Numbered from the stretch's first letter, positions 24,754 to 34,195 are shown. The stretch is 64,000 nucleotides of DNA from Paraburkholderia largidicola (GCF_013426895.1 NZ_AP023176.1:930001-994000), one strand, 5' to 3'. A program made the numbers and translations. The notes: a model not told the origin generated them from the letters alone.

Positions 24754-25179
24754 TCAGCTCGCCGCCGTCAGACGCGGATCGAAGTCGAACTCGAGCCGGA
24801 TGCCGCCGGGTTCATAGATCATCGTGTGACGTTTCGGTCCCGCGCCGAGGTTCTCAGGCGCGAACTCGACCTTGATGCCCGGCCACTGCGAGACGCGCGC
24901 GAAGATCTCATTGAGCGCCTCTTCGCTGCTGGCACGCAACGCCAGATGATGCAGGCCGACGTTGGTCTTGCGGTCGAACTCGACGAGGTTCGCCTGATTC
25001 GTGACTTGCCACAGCGTCAGCATCACGTGTCCATCCGACACGAACGCGGCGGGGTAGTCCGGCTTCTCGCCGACCTGCTTCCACTGCAGGCATTCGACGA
25101 AGAAGTCGCGCGTCAGCTTCAGGTCGCGAACGGCGAGCCCGACGTGATCGATGCCGGAGGTGAGTGCCTGGGTAGTCAT
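24754..25179 (-). CDS. VOC-family (glyoxalase/dioxygenase fold) protein
   Basis: 141-residue vicinal-oxygen-chelate protein. Metal-ligand positions of the fold are visible: His in GIDHVGLAVRDL, His in VGLHHLALRA and Glu in GIRLEFDFDP. The repeated beta-alpha-beta-beta-beta modules (LTRDFFVECLQWKQVG) support the fold. The start is the ATG at 25179, with AGGA 9 bases upstream. Such proteins include glyoxalase I, fosfomycin-resistance and ring-cleavage enzymes; none can be singled out. No operon partner. Confidence 0.84.
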   Translation of the reverse strand: MTTQALTSGIDHVGLAVRDLKLTRDFFVECLQWKQVGEKPDYPAAFVSDGHVMLTLWQVTNQANLVEFDRKTNVGLHHLALRASSEEALNEIFARVSQWPGIKVEFAPENLGAGPKRHTMIYEPGGIRLEFDFDPRLTAAS

Positions 25180-25499
25180 GTCGAATTGTCCTGTGCAGTG
25201 AGCGGGCGGCTTGTCCCGTGATAGCACGCGAAACGCAGTAACGCAAACGCGTCGACGCAAACGCCGGTGATGCCGGCCATTATAGGGACGCGACGCCGCG
25301 AAGATTCTTGAGCCGCAGGAAACCAACCTTTGCGGCGACCGGCATTGCGCGCGTTGGCGTTTTGCATACGTCTATCGAAACAATCGGGTCGGACAAACGT
25401 TTGCCTGGTTGGTCCGGAGGTCGCCGTCGTGCATACTTGCTGCCTGCACGCACTGCGCGAATGCGATGCGGTAAAAAATTCGAGAGGAGAAAACGAGTC

Positions 25500-26411
25500 A
25501 TGCCGTTGGTGCCGCTGTCGCAACGGGAGGTCACGATCGGCGTTCCATTGCCGTTTTCCGTCTATACGGCGGACGGCAGGCTGCTGATGGCGCGCGGGCA
25601 TATCGTTCACAGCGCGGAGCAATGCGAGCGGCTCTTCGCGCAAGGGCCGTTCAGGCAGCCGTTCCCCGGCGAGCGCCGCGACGACGCGGCGCCTGAGGAC
25701 GGAGACACCACGCCCGCGTCCGCTGGGCGCGCGCGGCGCGGCCATGAAGACCAGACGCTGGTGGGTCCATTTCCCGTGTCGGGCTGCATTCCCGAAGACT
25801 TCGTGATCACGCTGGCAAACGGCCCGGCCGTTTCCTCGCGCACGCGTTTCGTCGGCGCGCTCGACGACGTCAGTCTGCTGCTGGCGGGCGCGGGCGTCGA
25901 TCCCGCATTCGCGCCGGGCGAGGCTGTCGAAGGGCAGTTCATCGCGGGGCGTTATCGCCATGCGTTCGAATCGGAAGTCATCGGCCGGCATGCGACGCCG
26001 TTCGACGTGCTGTATCTGCGTTACCCCACGGAAGTCCGCTCGCGCGCACTGCGGCGGCATGTGCGCGTCGGCATCGACGTGACCGCGCGCCTCTCGCAAA
26101 ACGACCGGCCCATGGCAGGAACGGAAGTCCGAGCAGTCGATCTCAGCGCCGCGGGCGTCGGCCTGCTGGTGAATTCGAACGCGAATTCGCTCGCGCCGGG
26201 CGAGCACTTCAAGCTCTCGTTGCCGCTCACGCGTGCCGGGCGCGTGCGCACGGCGCCGCTGAACTGCATCGCGCGCAACCGCCGTACCAAGGACGGGGAA
26301 ACCCTGGTGGGCGCCGAGTTCGGCAATACCTCGGGCGACGTGCGCGCGCTGGTCAAGGAATATGTGCTGGACGTGCTGACAGGGGCCGTGCCGCCCGAGC
26401 GCCAGGCATAG
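25500..26411 (+). CDS. PilZ-domain c-di-GMP effector (YcgR-like)
   Basis: 303-residue protein with an N-terminal YcgR-like region (VTIGVPLPFSVYTADGRLLMARG) and a C-terminal PilZ domain. The c-di-GMP-binding RxxxR motif is in RALRRHVRVGIDVTARL (~residue 185) and the D-x-S-x-x-G motif is DLSAAGVGL. A low-complexity, charged linker (~residues 55-85) separates the parts. Likely role: second-messenger control of motility, surface polysaccharide or adhesion. Start: ATG at 25500 behind GAGGAGAAAACGAGTC. Monocistronic. Confidence 0.88.
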   Translation: MPLVPLSQREVTIGVPLPFSVYTADGRLLMARGHIVHSAEQCERLFAQGPFRQPFPGERRDDAAPEDGDTTPASAGRARRGHEDQTLVGPFPVSGCIPEDFVITLANGPAVSSRTRFVGALDDVSLLLAGAGVDPAFAPGEAVEGQFIAGRYRHAFESEVIGRHATPFDVLYLRYPTEVRSRALRRHVRVGIDVTARLSQNDRPMAGTEVRAVDLSAAGVGLLVNSNANSLAPGEHFKLSLPLTRAGRVRTAPLNCIARNRRTKDGETLVGAEFGNTSGDVRALVKEYVLDVLTGAVPPERQA

Positions 26412-26443
26412 CGCGACAGCCGCCGCGCCCCTGGATCGACGCG

Positions 26444-26469
26444 AAAAAAAGCCGACGTCGTCGTCGGCT
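26444..26469 (-). terminator. Rho-independent terminator on the minus strand
   Basis: 8-bp stem AGCCGACG / CGTCGGCT with a 4-base loop; the adjoining A7 (26444-26450) reads as a T7 tract on the minus strand. It ends the H-NS-like transcript (26600-26854). Confidence 0.8.
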
Positions 26470-26599
26470 GAATCGGTTCCCGTGGTTACGAGGGGGTGCA
26501 CAGGAACCGTCGCCATGATAAGGACGCAAAGATGAAGAGACGCTTAAGGCCCGGCGCGATGTCGCATTTGCGTCGTTCGCGCCATGCTGGCCAGCCGCG

Positions 26600-26854
26600 T
26601 CACTCGCACCGGAAGTGATCGATGCTTTGCCCCGCCGCGACCGCGCGGCGCAACCATTCCGGGTGCTCGCCGTCGCCCGTCCACGTATTGCCCCATGCAT
26701 CGCGGTAGCGGATGCTGTTCGCTTCGTCGATATCCTGCTGCAGCGCGTGTTGCAGTGCTTCCAATGTGATATTGCACTCCTGCATGCGGCGTTTGAGCCA
26801 GACAATCAGGCGCTCGCGCGCTTCGCCTTCGAGATGTTCAATGACGGCGGACAC
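26600..26854 (-). CDS. Small H-NS-like DNA-binding protein
   Basis: 84 residues from the GTG at 26854, chosen because AGGAAAC lies just upstream (a TTG at 26875 is possible). The N-terminal helices (VIEHLEGEARERLIVWLKRRM) would be the oligomerisation part. The C-terminal RYRDAWGNTWTGDGEHPEWL matches the H-NS DNA-binding motif layout (Y-R-[DN]-x-x-G-x-T-W-[ST]-G-x-G-x-x-P-x-W-[LI]), but the usual basic GRGR core is acidic (GDGEH), so the AT-minor-groove insertion may be lost. It could be an H-NS antagonist or a divergent member. Confidence 0.6.
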   Translation of the reverse strand: MSAVIEHLEGEARERLIVWLKRRMQECNITLEALQHALQQDIDEANSIRYRDAWGNTWTGDGEHPEWLRRAVAAGQSIDHFRCE

Positions 26855-27182
26855 GTTGTGTTTCCTCGTTTGCAAGAAGACGGGTCATCCCGTCGATAGG
26901 GGTTGAGCCGGGCATACGCCCGCGACGTCGACAATGTAGGGAGGTCGGGCGCCGGCGGGTTTCCGCAAGGCACGCGCGGGTTTTGAAACGCACGGCGGCA
27001 GGCCGGAATCAGCCGTAAGGCCGGCCGGCCGGGCTTGACGGGCGGGGCTCGGGGCCGCGCGGAGGGGCAGAACTATACCTACATATGATTCTCGCGGCAC
27101 GGTGTTTCCCATAAGATGGAATCATCTTGAACGGCATGACGCAAAACCGTGCCGTCGCAAACCACCGGCCGAGGAAAGTCGC
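26855..27182. other. Intergenic region, no gene seen
   Basis: 328 bp containing a GC-rich stretch with CCGGCCGGCC symmetry near 27019-27030 and the start regions of two divergent genes. The short open frames have no family features. Confidence 0.4.
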
Positions 27183-27563
27183 TTGCACAACCATCCGATC
27201 GCTTCAGTCATCGACGACGACGAATCCGTCCGCACCGCGATGTCTAGCCTTGTTCGTTCGCTGGATTGGGACGTCCGGCTGTTCGCATCGGCCGAGGCGT
27301 TCCTTGCATCCGACGTAGACCAGGTCGCGTGCATCATCTCCGATGTGCAAATGCCCGGCATGAGCGGGCTCGACATGTATCGTCATCTGCTCGACAAGGG
27401 CGTGACGCAGCCCATCATCTTCATCTCCGCTTTCGCTTCCGACGCGGTGCGCCGCCAGGCACTCGATCTGGGCGCGATGTGCGTGCTGACCAAACCCGTC
27501 GACGGCGCGGAAGTGTCGCGCTGCCTCTCGCGGCTCGAACCCGACGGCTCGCAGGCCGAATGA
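27183..27563 (+). CDS. Stand-alone response-regulator receiver (FixJ-type)
   Basis: 126 residues consisting of a receiver domain only. The acidic pocket is VIDDDES, the phospho-acceptor Asp is in CIISDVQMPGMSGLDMY (~residue 52), Ser is in FISAFASD and Lys in LTKPVDG. No output domain follows. I choose TTG at 27183 because GAGGAAAG lies 5 bases upstream; an ATG at 27102 would add 27 unconserved residues. It sits ~285 bp before a FixL-like kinase and its regulator on the same strand, so it may act as a phosphate sink or alternative partner. Confidence 0.85.
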   Translation: MHNHPIASVIDDDESVRTAMSSLVRSLDWDVRLFASAEAFLASDVDQVACIISDVQMPGMSGLDMYRHLLDKGVTQPIIFISAFASDAVRRQALDLGAMCVLTKPVDGAEVSRCLSRLEPDGSQAE

Positions 27564-27847
27564 GGCCGGCGCGGGATGCCGCGCCGCGGCCCCTATGACA
27601 AGGCTTGTCGAGCTATTCGGATAGAATCCTTACCGGATTGAAATGGGCCGGCTTGCGGGATGTCCGACTGTCGAGCGACGCGTGTGGCGGCGCGAACCAG
27701 GGTTCCGCTGCCCGCTGACAAATGCGGCTGATCAATGCAACGGATAGCCGCTAATAAACGCCGCAGACAAGCGCTCGCGAGGACGCCTATGCCGAAGATG
27801 TGCCATCCATTCCACTCCACAGCAATACCGCGCGCTCACGGGGCGTC

Positions 27848-30049
27848 ATGATGCTCCGTCCGGGCGCAGGCATGACGTCGGCTCGCGACGCGCGCGTTCT
27901 CTTTTCTCTTGCGGGCATTGTCGGCGTGATCGTGTTCGTGATCGACGCGCTGACGCCGCTCGATATCGCCATTGCCGTGCTGTACGTGGTCGTCGTGCTG
28001 CTCGTCGCGTCGACGGGCTTGCGGCATGCCACGATCGCAACGGGATGCGCGTGTGCGGCGTTGACGGTGATCGCCTTCCTGATGTCGCACGACGAGAACT
28101 ATTCGGGCGGCTCGATTGCGCGCGGCATCGTGAGCCTGCTTGCCATCGGCACGACGTCGTTTCTCGCGTTGCGCAACCAGGCGAACACGGTCCGGCTGCA
28201 GGAGCAGATCCAGTTGCTGAATCTGACGCACGACGCGATCGTCGCCTACGACATGAGCGATCGCATCACGTTCTGGAACCAGGGCGCGGAAGAACTGTAT
28301 GGATGGACCGCCGAGCAGGCGATCGGCCAGCGCATCCACGAACTGACGCGCACCAGTTCTGCCATTCCCATCGACGCACTGCGCGACGAGGTCGTGCACA
28401 AGGGCCGCTGGGAAGGCGAACTCGAGCGCGTTCGCAGCGACGGCAGCACCGTCGTCGTGTCGAGCCGCTTTGCGCTGTGGCGCGACGACAAGGGCAAGCC
28501 GCGCGCAATACTCGCGACCAACAACGACATCACGATGCGCAAGCGCATGGAAGCTGAGTTGCTGCGGCAGCAGGAAGACCTGCGCGCGACCATCGACGCG
28601 ATTCCCGGCATGGTCTGGAGTTCGTCGCGCGACGGCGAGCTGAGCTATATCAACCGCCGCTGGAACGAGCTGGGCATCACGCTGACGGGCGGCAGCGGCG
28701 ACGTCTGGACATCGATCGTGCATCCCGACGACTGGCCGGCGATGCACGCGGCGTGGCGCGGCGCGATTGCCACGGGCAAGCCGTTCGAGAACGTCGCACG
28801 CATTCGCCAGAGCAACGGCTCGTACCGCTGGATGCATATCGGCGCCGATCCGCTGCGCGATCAGAACGGCGAGATTCTGCGCTGGTACGGCGTCAATACG
28901 GATATCGAGGAGCGCAAGCAGGCCGAGCAGGCGCTGGAGCGCAGCGAGGCGTTCCTGTCCGACGCGCAGCGCCTGAGCCGCACGGGCAGCATCGCGACGC
29001 GCTTGCCCGCGGGCGAAATGTGGTGGTCCGACGAGGTCTACCGGATCTTCGAATATGCGCCCGACTACACGCCGGGCATCGAGCTGGTTCTCGCGCGCAC
29101 GCATCCCGACGATCTCGTGCTGGTGCGCGAGGCGTACGAATCGGCGTTGTCGGGCGCGCCGTACATCGACAACGAGCACCGGCTGCTGATGCCCGATGGG
29201 CGGATCAAGTACGTGCACTACGTCGCGCATCTGGCCGTGCCGAAGTCGGACAGCATCGAATACGTGGGGGCGCTGATGGACGTGACGGAGCGCCAGCTCG
29301 CGCAGGACGCGCTCGACCGCTCGACGGCGGAACTCGCGCACGTCACGCGCGTGACGATGCTTGGCGAACTCGCTGCGTCGATCGCGCACGAAGTCACGCA
29401 GCCGCTTGCCGCGATCGTCACGGCGGGCGATGCCGCGACGCGCTGGCTGAACCGCGCGAAGCCCGATCTCGGCGAAGTGGGCCAGTCGATCAGCCAGATG
29501 GTGCGCGACGCGAAGCGCGCCAGCGACGTGATCCGCCAGATACGCTCGATGGCGCAGAAGCGCGATCCGAGCCAGGCGGTGCTCGATCTGAACGGTATCG
29601 TGAGAGAATCAATCGAGCTCGTGCGGCGCGAGCTGGACGCCGCGCGGGTCGAGCTGGAAGCCTGCTACGCGGAGCCGCCGCCGCTGGTTTGCGGTGACCG
29701 CGTGCAGCTGCAGCAGGTCGTCATCAATCTGGTGATGAATGGCGTGCAGGCGATGGCGGGCGTGACCGGGCGAGCGCGGCGCATGCGCATCGCCACGACG
29801 CAGGTGGACGGGCAGTATGGGCAGGTCGCCATCGAAGATTCGGGAACGGGCATCAGCGAGGAGAACGTGGGGCGGCTCTTCAACGCGTTCTTCACGACCA
29901 AGGCGGATGGTATGGGCATGGGGCTGTCGATTTGCCGGTCCATCGTCGAGGCGCACGGCGGCCGTATCTGGGCCGAGTCTGAGGAAGGACAGGGCGCAAC
30001 GATGCAATTCGTTTTGCCGATCGATAAAGGAACGTGTGATGAGCAGTGA
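27848..30049 (+). CDS. FixL-like PAS sensor histidine kinase
   Basis: 733-residue membrane sensor kinase. Several N-terminal transmembrane helices (residues ~12-110) are followed by three PAS/PAC domains (~125-240, 250-365, 375-485; e.g. YGVNTDIEERKQAEQAL marks a PAC end). The kinase core comes next: H-box MLGELAASIAHEVTQPLAAI, N-box QQVVINLVMNGVQAM, G1 DSGTGISEENV, G2 GMGMGLSICRSIV. The H-box HEVTQPL is the FixL/TodS-like type. Haem-binding residues were not identified. It overlaps the response-regulator gene by 11 bp. A GTG at 27800 could extend it by 16 residues. Confidence 0.9.
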   Translation: MMLRPGAGMTSARDARVLFSLAGIVGVIVFVIDALTPLDIAIAVLYVVVVLLVASTGLRHATIATGCACAALTVIAFLMSHDENYSGGSIARGIVSLLAIGTTSFLALRNQANTVRLQEQIQLLNLTHDAIVAYDMSDRITFWNQGAEELYGWTAEQAIGQRIHELTRTSSAIPIDALRDEVVHKGRWEGELERVRSDGSTVVVSSRFALWRDDKGKPRAILATNNDITMRKRMEAELLRQQEDLRATIDAIPGMVWSSSRDGELSYINRRWNELGITLTGGSGDVWTSIVHPDDWPAMHAAWRGAIATGKPFENVARIRQSNGSYRWMHIGADPLRDQNGEILRWYGVNTDIEERKQAEQALERSEAFLSDAQRLSRTGSIATRLPAGEMWWSDEVYRIFEYAPDYTPGIELVLARTHPDDLVLVREAYESALSGAPYIDNEHRLLMPDGRIKYVHYVAHLAVPKSDSIEYVGALMDVTERQLAQDALDRSTAELAHVTRVTMLGELAASIAHEVTQPLAAIVTAGDAATRWLNRAKPDLGEVGQSISQMVRDAKRASDVIRQIRSMAQKRDPSQAVLDLNGIVRESIELVRRELDAARVELEACYAEPPPLVCGDRVQLQQVVINLVMNGVQAMAGVTGRARRMRIATTQVDGQYGQVAIEDSGTGISEENVGRLFNAFFTTKADGMGMGLSICRSIVEAHGGRIWAESEEGQGATMQFVLPIDKGTCDEQ

Positions 30050-30716
30050 TGAAATGAACGACGCGAATCAGTCGATCGTTTATGTCGTCGACGACGACGA
30101 TTCGATGCGCGCGGCCGTCACGATGCTGCTGCGGTCGGTGGGCTTGCGGGTCGAGGCGTTTGCGTCTGCGCAGGAGTTTTTGTCGCTGGACAAGCCGGAT
30201 ATTCCTAGCTGCCTGATTCTGGATGTGCGGCTGAAGGGGCAGAGCGGGCTCGCTGTGCAGGAGCAGATCGCTGCGGGCAACGTGCATGTGCCCATTATCT
30301 TTATGACTGCGCATGGCGATATTGCGATGTCCGTCAAGGCCATGAAGGCCGGTGCTATGGACTTTCTCGCCAAGCCGTTTCGCGACCAGGACATGCTGGA
30401 TGCCGTTGCGACTGCGCTCGCTAAAGATGAGGAACGGAGAAAGTCCGAACGTTCGGTTTCTGATCTGCGGAAAAGGTATGAGTCGCTGACGCCGCGAGAG
30501 CGTGAAGTGATGGCTTTTGTTGCCAGTGGGCTGATGAACAAGCAGATTGCTGCTGAGATGAATCTGAGTGAGATTACCGTCAAGATTCATCGTGGGCAGG
30601 CGATGAAGAAGATGGAGTCCCGGTCGTTGGCGGATTTTGTTCTTAAGGCTGAAGCGCTTGGGGTTAAGTCTTTGGAGGCGGGGGCGGGGTCTACGCGGAC
30701 GCAGCGCGGGTCTTAA
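30039..30716 (+). CDS. FixJ-type response regulator (receiver + LuxR HTH)
   Basis: 225 residues. Receiver ~10-130: VYVVDDDDSMR, phospho-Asp in CLILDVRLKGQSG, Thr in IFMTAHGDI, Lys in LAKPFRDQ. C-terminal LuxR/NarL HTH: LTPREREVMAFVASGLMNKQ through SEITVKIHRGQAMKKM. It is translationally coupled to the FixL-like kinase gene (11-bp overlap), so the two form a cognate pair controlling unknown genes in response to a signal sensed by the kinase PAS/membrane region. AAAGGAACGTGTG precedes the ATG. Confidence 0.92.
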   Translation: MSSDEMNDANQSIVYVVDDDDSMRAAVTMLLRSVGLRVEAFASAQEFLSLDKPDIPSCLILDVRLKGQSGLAVQEQIAAGNVHVPIIFMTAHGDIAMSVKAMKAGAMDFLAKPFRDQDMLDAVATALAKDEERRKSERSVSDLRKRYESLTPREREVMAFVASGLMNKQIAAEMNLSEITVKIHRGQAMKKMESRSLADFVLKAEALGVKSLEAGAGSTRTQRGS

Positions 30717-30772
30717 ATTTGCTGCGGGCCGCGTCTGTTCGGTTGTGGCGTTTGGTGTTTCGGGCTTTTTTG

Positions 30773-31434
30773 CGCTGGCATCCGCGCAATGTTATTGGTG
30801 CTTCAAGCGTTGCCCCTGTGCGGGGCGGCACCTACTTTTCTTTGCCGCCGCAAAGAAAAGTAGGCAAAAGAAAGCGGCTAACACCGCCAGTTCTTGTATT
30901 CGCCTGAGGGCCCCCGGAGGGTCTTACACTTCACACGGCAACGCGCCAGTCCGCGCTCGTTGCCAACGTTCTCTCAGTCCGCCTCACCCGCTTCAGGCAC
31001 CCGCATTACAGCGTGCCATGCCAGATATTCCTCCGCCGCCCAGGTGGCAAACTGTGTGTAGGCTCAAGTGCTCCACACGCATCACTCCGGACTGAGAAGC
31101 AAGGGCGGTGTCTCTTGTAAGAGCGCGGACCTTTTCGGCACTACAACCTACACACAGTTTGCCGCCTGGGCGGCACAAACCATTTGCTGCCGCTGGCGCT
31201 TGTACGGGCGTTTGAAGCGGGTGAGGCATCCATTCAAAGCATTGGCAACGCACGCGAGCAGAAATGCTGCCGTGTGAAGCGTAGGACCGGTTGGGGGCCC
31301 TCAGGCAGAAACAAGAACTGGCGGTGTTAGCCGCTTTCTTTTGCCTACTTTTCTTTGCGGCGGCAAAGAAAAGTAGGTGCCGCCCCGCACAGGGGCGACG
31401 CGTGAAGCACGAAAGCAAAACGCGGATGCCAGCG
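30773..31434. repeat. 662-bp imperfect inverted repeat with nested palindromes
   Basis: Blocks on the left recur inverted on the right around a centre near 31104: 30773-30786 with 31421-31434, the 86-bp block 30812-30897 with 31311-31396 (no mismatch seen by eye), and 31036-31062 with 31147-31173. Weaker matches lie between them (TCACCCGCTTCA near 30983, inverse near 31216). Each arm also contains a perfect 34-base hairpin CCTACTTTTCTTTGC-N4-GCAAAGAAAAGTAGG (30831-30864 and 31344-31377). No transposase or credible frame is inside. It fills most of the 956-bp gap 30717-31672; the remaining ~240 bp is A-rich near 31470-31490 and otherwise featureless. Confidence 0.85.
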
Positions 31435-31672
31435 AACCCACAGGCAAACCACCACAACGCAGCGAGCCAGCAAAAAAAAACCAAAAAACCCAACCCAGCC
31501 ACCCGCGCGGCAGACCCGGTATTAAACCTTGATATAGGTTGACTCAACCATTCGACTGCAAGGGCAACCCTATGTACGGCTAGTCGCGCCAGGCCCATCC
31601 GTTTAACTTTGATTCCATCGCGGCAGCGTCATCTACGCCGCAACCGAATCACTGAAACCGGAAGAACCTGCC

Positions 31673-32632
31673 ATGACCACCGCACTGATCGACCTGCCCG
31701 CTCCGCTTGCCGATGTCGTGTCGCGCCGCCCGGCATCCCCCATCGTCGCCGAGCAGCAATGGCGCCGCATGAACGCCTCCGCATACGACGCCGCGCCCCA
31801 ACGCGATAACGTCGTCGTCATGCGCTGGACCCACGGCGGCGACGCGCCGCTCGATGTGTCGAACGAAGGCAGCGTCGCCGATCACTGCATCGGCCTGAAT
31901 CTGAAGTGCGCGGCACTCACCTTCGATCACGCCGGCCGCAGGCTCGTGCATGGCCGTCTGACGGCAGGCGCCGTGCAGGTGACCGCGCCCGGCGTGCCGA
32001 CCCGAGCCGTGTTCGCATCGTCCGCCGACGTGCTGCATCTGTTCGTGTCGCAGCAGGTGCTCGCCGAGTGCCATCAGGACCTGTTCCAGCATTCGCGCGA
32101 CGGCGACATCGTGCTCGACGATCCCGAACTCATCCGCGACCCCGTGCTCGAGCGTCTCGGCCAGGCGCTGGCCGTCTCGCAGAGCAACGACGCCGCCCTC
32201 GGCAAGATGTTCACCGACAGCGTCAGCCTCGCCATCGTGTCGCATATCGTCGGGCGTCATTTCGCTGGCGCGACCCGCCGTTCGCGCGAGGCCGCGCCGC
32301 TGCCGCAGTGGCGCATGAACCGCGTGATCGAATTCGTCGAAGCCCACCTCGCCGAACCCATCGGACTCGCCGACATCGCGGCGAGCGCCGGCCTCACGCG
32401 CATGCATTTCGCCGCGCAGTTCCGCCGCGCAACGGGCGTGCGCCCGCATGAATATCTGCTGCGCCGGCGCGTCGAGCATGCGCAGCATCTGCTCGTGACA
32501 TCGAAGCACAACGTCATGGATGTCGCACTCAGCTGCGGATTCCGCTCCCAGGCGCACTTCACGACGGTGTTCAAGAAGTTCGTCGGCGAAACGCCGCATC
32601 GCTGGAAAGAAAAGACCAGCGACGCGCGCTAA
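31673..32632 (+). CDS. AraC-family transcriptional regulator
   Basis: 319 residues: a non-conserved N-terminal sensing domain and a C-terminal AraC/XylS module with two HTHs (IGLADIAASAGLTRMHFAAQ and the signature VMDVALSCGFRSQAHFTTVF). The KKFVGETPHRWK end is canonical. The following DUF3331 gene (70 bp away, same direction) is the nearest possible partner. The effector is unknown. Confidence 0.9.
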   Translation: MTTALIDLPAPLADVVSRRPASPIVAEQQWRRMNASAYDAAPQRDNVVVMRWTHGGDAPLDVSNEGSVADHCIGLNLKCAALTFDHAGRRLVHGRLTAGAVQVTAPGVPTRAVFASSADVLHLFVSQQVLAECHQDLFQHSRDGDIVLDDPELIRDPVLERLGQALAVSQSNDAALGKMFTDSVSLAIVSHIVGRHFAGATRRSREAAPLPQWRMNRVIEFVEAHLAEPIGLADIAASAGLTRMHFAAQFRRATGVRPHEYLLRRRVEHAQHLLVTSKHNVMDVALSCGFRSQAHFTTVFKKFVGETPHRWKEKTSDAR

Positions 32633-32702
32633 CGCGCCGTCCCGACCTTCAGACAGTTCAGAAGCCTCGCCCGAACCGATCGCTTTCCACAGGAGTTTCG
32701 AC

Positions 32703-33089
32703 ATGCTGGCAAACGCAAACGTGATGGATCCATGGACCCAGACCATCGGTCTGCTAGGAACGACCTCGCGCCTGATGGCCGTCACGGAAGCCGCAGCGCA
32801 GCCGCGTCACAAGACGCGCAGCGCGGATGAGCCGGTCGGCGCGCAGGTCACGCTGATCGACCGTCCGACGCCGTCGACGGCTACCATCGCATGGCGCGAT
32901 TCGACGCGCGGCTGTTTCGGCGATCAGGTCTGGCGCATGGCGCGTGCCCGCCTGCCGGGCTTCTGCGCGATGAGCGGCCAGGCCATTCGCCCCGGCGACG
33001 CGGTGTACAAGCCGAACCCGCGGCCCACCCCCGTCAATGGCGATGCGATGATCCTGGCGTCCGTGCTGCGCGACGCGGAGACCCTCTGA
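32703..33089 (+). CDS. DUF3331 domain protein
   Basis: 128-residue protein of a family found mainly in Burkholderia and relatives. Characteristic core: ATIAWRDSTRGCFGDQVW, then LPGFCAMSGQAIRPGDAVYKPN and AMILASVL. The two cysteines in RGCFGDQ and GFCAMSG might bind metal. Start: ATG at 32703 after CACAGGAGTTTCGAC. Cytosolic by appearance; function unknown. Confidence 0.8.
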   Translation: MLANANVMDPWTQTIGLLGTTSRLMAVTEAAAQPRHKTRSADEPVGAQVTLIDRPTPSTATIAWRDSTRGCFGDQVWRMARARLPGFCAMSGQAIRPGDAVYKPNPRPTPVNGDAMILASVLRDAETL

Positions 33090-33259
33090 ACGGCGCGCAT
33101 CGTGCCATGCCGGCGACTTGCGATGTCCCCTGCCATGCGAGCCACACGGCGCGTATGGCATAGTCCCCGCCTGGGGACGCAATGCGGCCGCGAACGGGTG
33201 TACCAGACGCACCGGACGCATTGCGCGAGATGGAATGTTCACTTTGCCTGGGTCAGCGA

Positions 33260-34195
33260 ATGGCAGATATCGTCGGCAGCATGCGCGTCTTTGCCCGGGT
33301 GGTCGAGACGGGTTCCTTCACTGCGGTTGCGAAAGAGAACGACGTAACGGCTGCGCAGATTTCGCGTGCGGTCACGGCGCTCGAAGAGCAGTTGCAGACG
33401 GCGCTGCTGCATCGTACGACGCGCCACCTGTCGCTGACGGAAGCGGGCACCCGTTTCTACGAACGCGCGAAGGCGATTCTCGCGGACCTCGATGCGGCAA
33501 CCGACGAGGCGCGCAATGCGAGCGTGTCGCCGGCGGGCAAGGTGCGGCTTCATTGCGCGCCGGGTCTCGCGCAAAGCACGGTAGCGGCGGCGCTGGTCGC
33601 CTATCAGCGCGCGTATCCCGACGTCTCCGTCGAGCTGAAGATCGAGCAGAGCATGCCGAATCTGGTCGAGGACGGCTACGACGTGTCGCTGATCTCGGCG
33701 ACGCAGCTTCCCGATTCCGCGTATGTCGCGCAGTCGCTCGGTTCCGCGTGGTCGTTGATGGTGGCCTCGCCCGGTTACGTCAGGCAGAACGGCATGCCGC
33801 TCACAGCCGACGATCTCGCCCCGCATGCGCTGCTCAAGCTCGAAACCCCCGTTTCGCCCCCCGACGAATGGCACCTCGAAAGTGCGCACGACACGCAGGT
33901 GGTGACGCTCGCGCATGCGCCGCTGCAGGTCAACGCGCCCGACGTGATCGGCACGCTCGCGACCTATACCGCTGTCGATGATCTCGTCTCCGGCAAGCTG
34001 GTGCGGGTGTTGCCGCAGTACCGGCTCAAGCCGTTCACGGTGTACGCCGTGTATCCTTCGCGGCGCTATCTGGAGGCGAAAGTCCGCACCTTGCTCGATC
34101 ACCTGCGTTCGACGCTGACGCCCGCGCTCGACAACGCCAGCGAACGCATCGAAGCACTGAGCCGCGCAGTCGAGCCGGCCGCGAAACGGGCTTGA
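33260..34195 (+). CDS. LysR-family transcriptional regulator
   Basis: 311 residues. HTH MRVFARVVETGSFTAVAKEN, then TAAQISRAVTALEEQL and the wing RTTRHLSLTEAG. Effector domain: CrgA/AaeR-type (GKVRLHCAPGLAQSTVAAAL, YDVSLISATQLPDSAYVAQS). The ATG at 33260 gives the family's normal N-terminus; the frame is open further upstream. A hydrolase gene follows 137 bp later in the same direction and could be its target. Confidence 0.9.
   Translation: MADIVGSMRVFARVVETGSFTAVAKENDVTAAQISRAVTALEEQLQTALLHRTTRHLSLTEAGTRFYERAKAILADLDAATDEARNASVSPAGKVRLHCAPGLAQSTVAAALVAYQRAYPDVSVELKIEQSMPNLVEDGYDVSLISATQLPDSAYVAQSLGSAWSLMVASPGYVRQNGMPLTADDLAPHALLKLETPVSPPDEWHLESAHDTQVVTLAHAPLQVNAPDVIGTLATYTAVDDLVSGKLVRVLPQYRLKPFTVYAVYPSRRYLEAKVRTLLDHLRSTLTPALDNASERIEALSRAVEPAAKRA

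Noticed and set aside
27836..29389. 517-codon minus-strand frame
   Set aside because: Antisense of the histidine kinase, dominated by Arg, Ala and His.
30773..31434. Insertion sequence
   Set aside because: Inverted arms are present, but there is no transposase frame and no visible target duplication, so it is called only a repeat.
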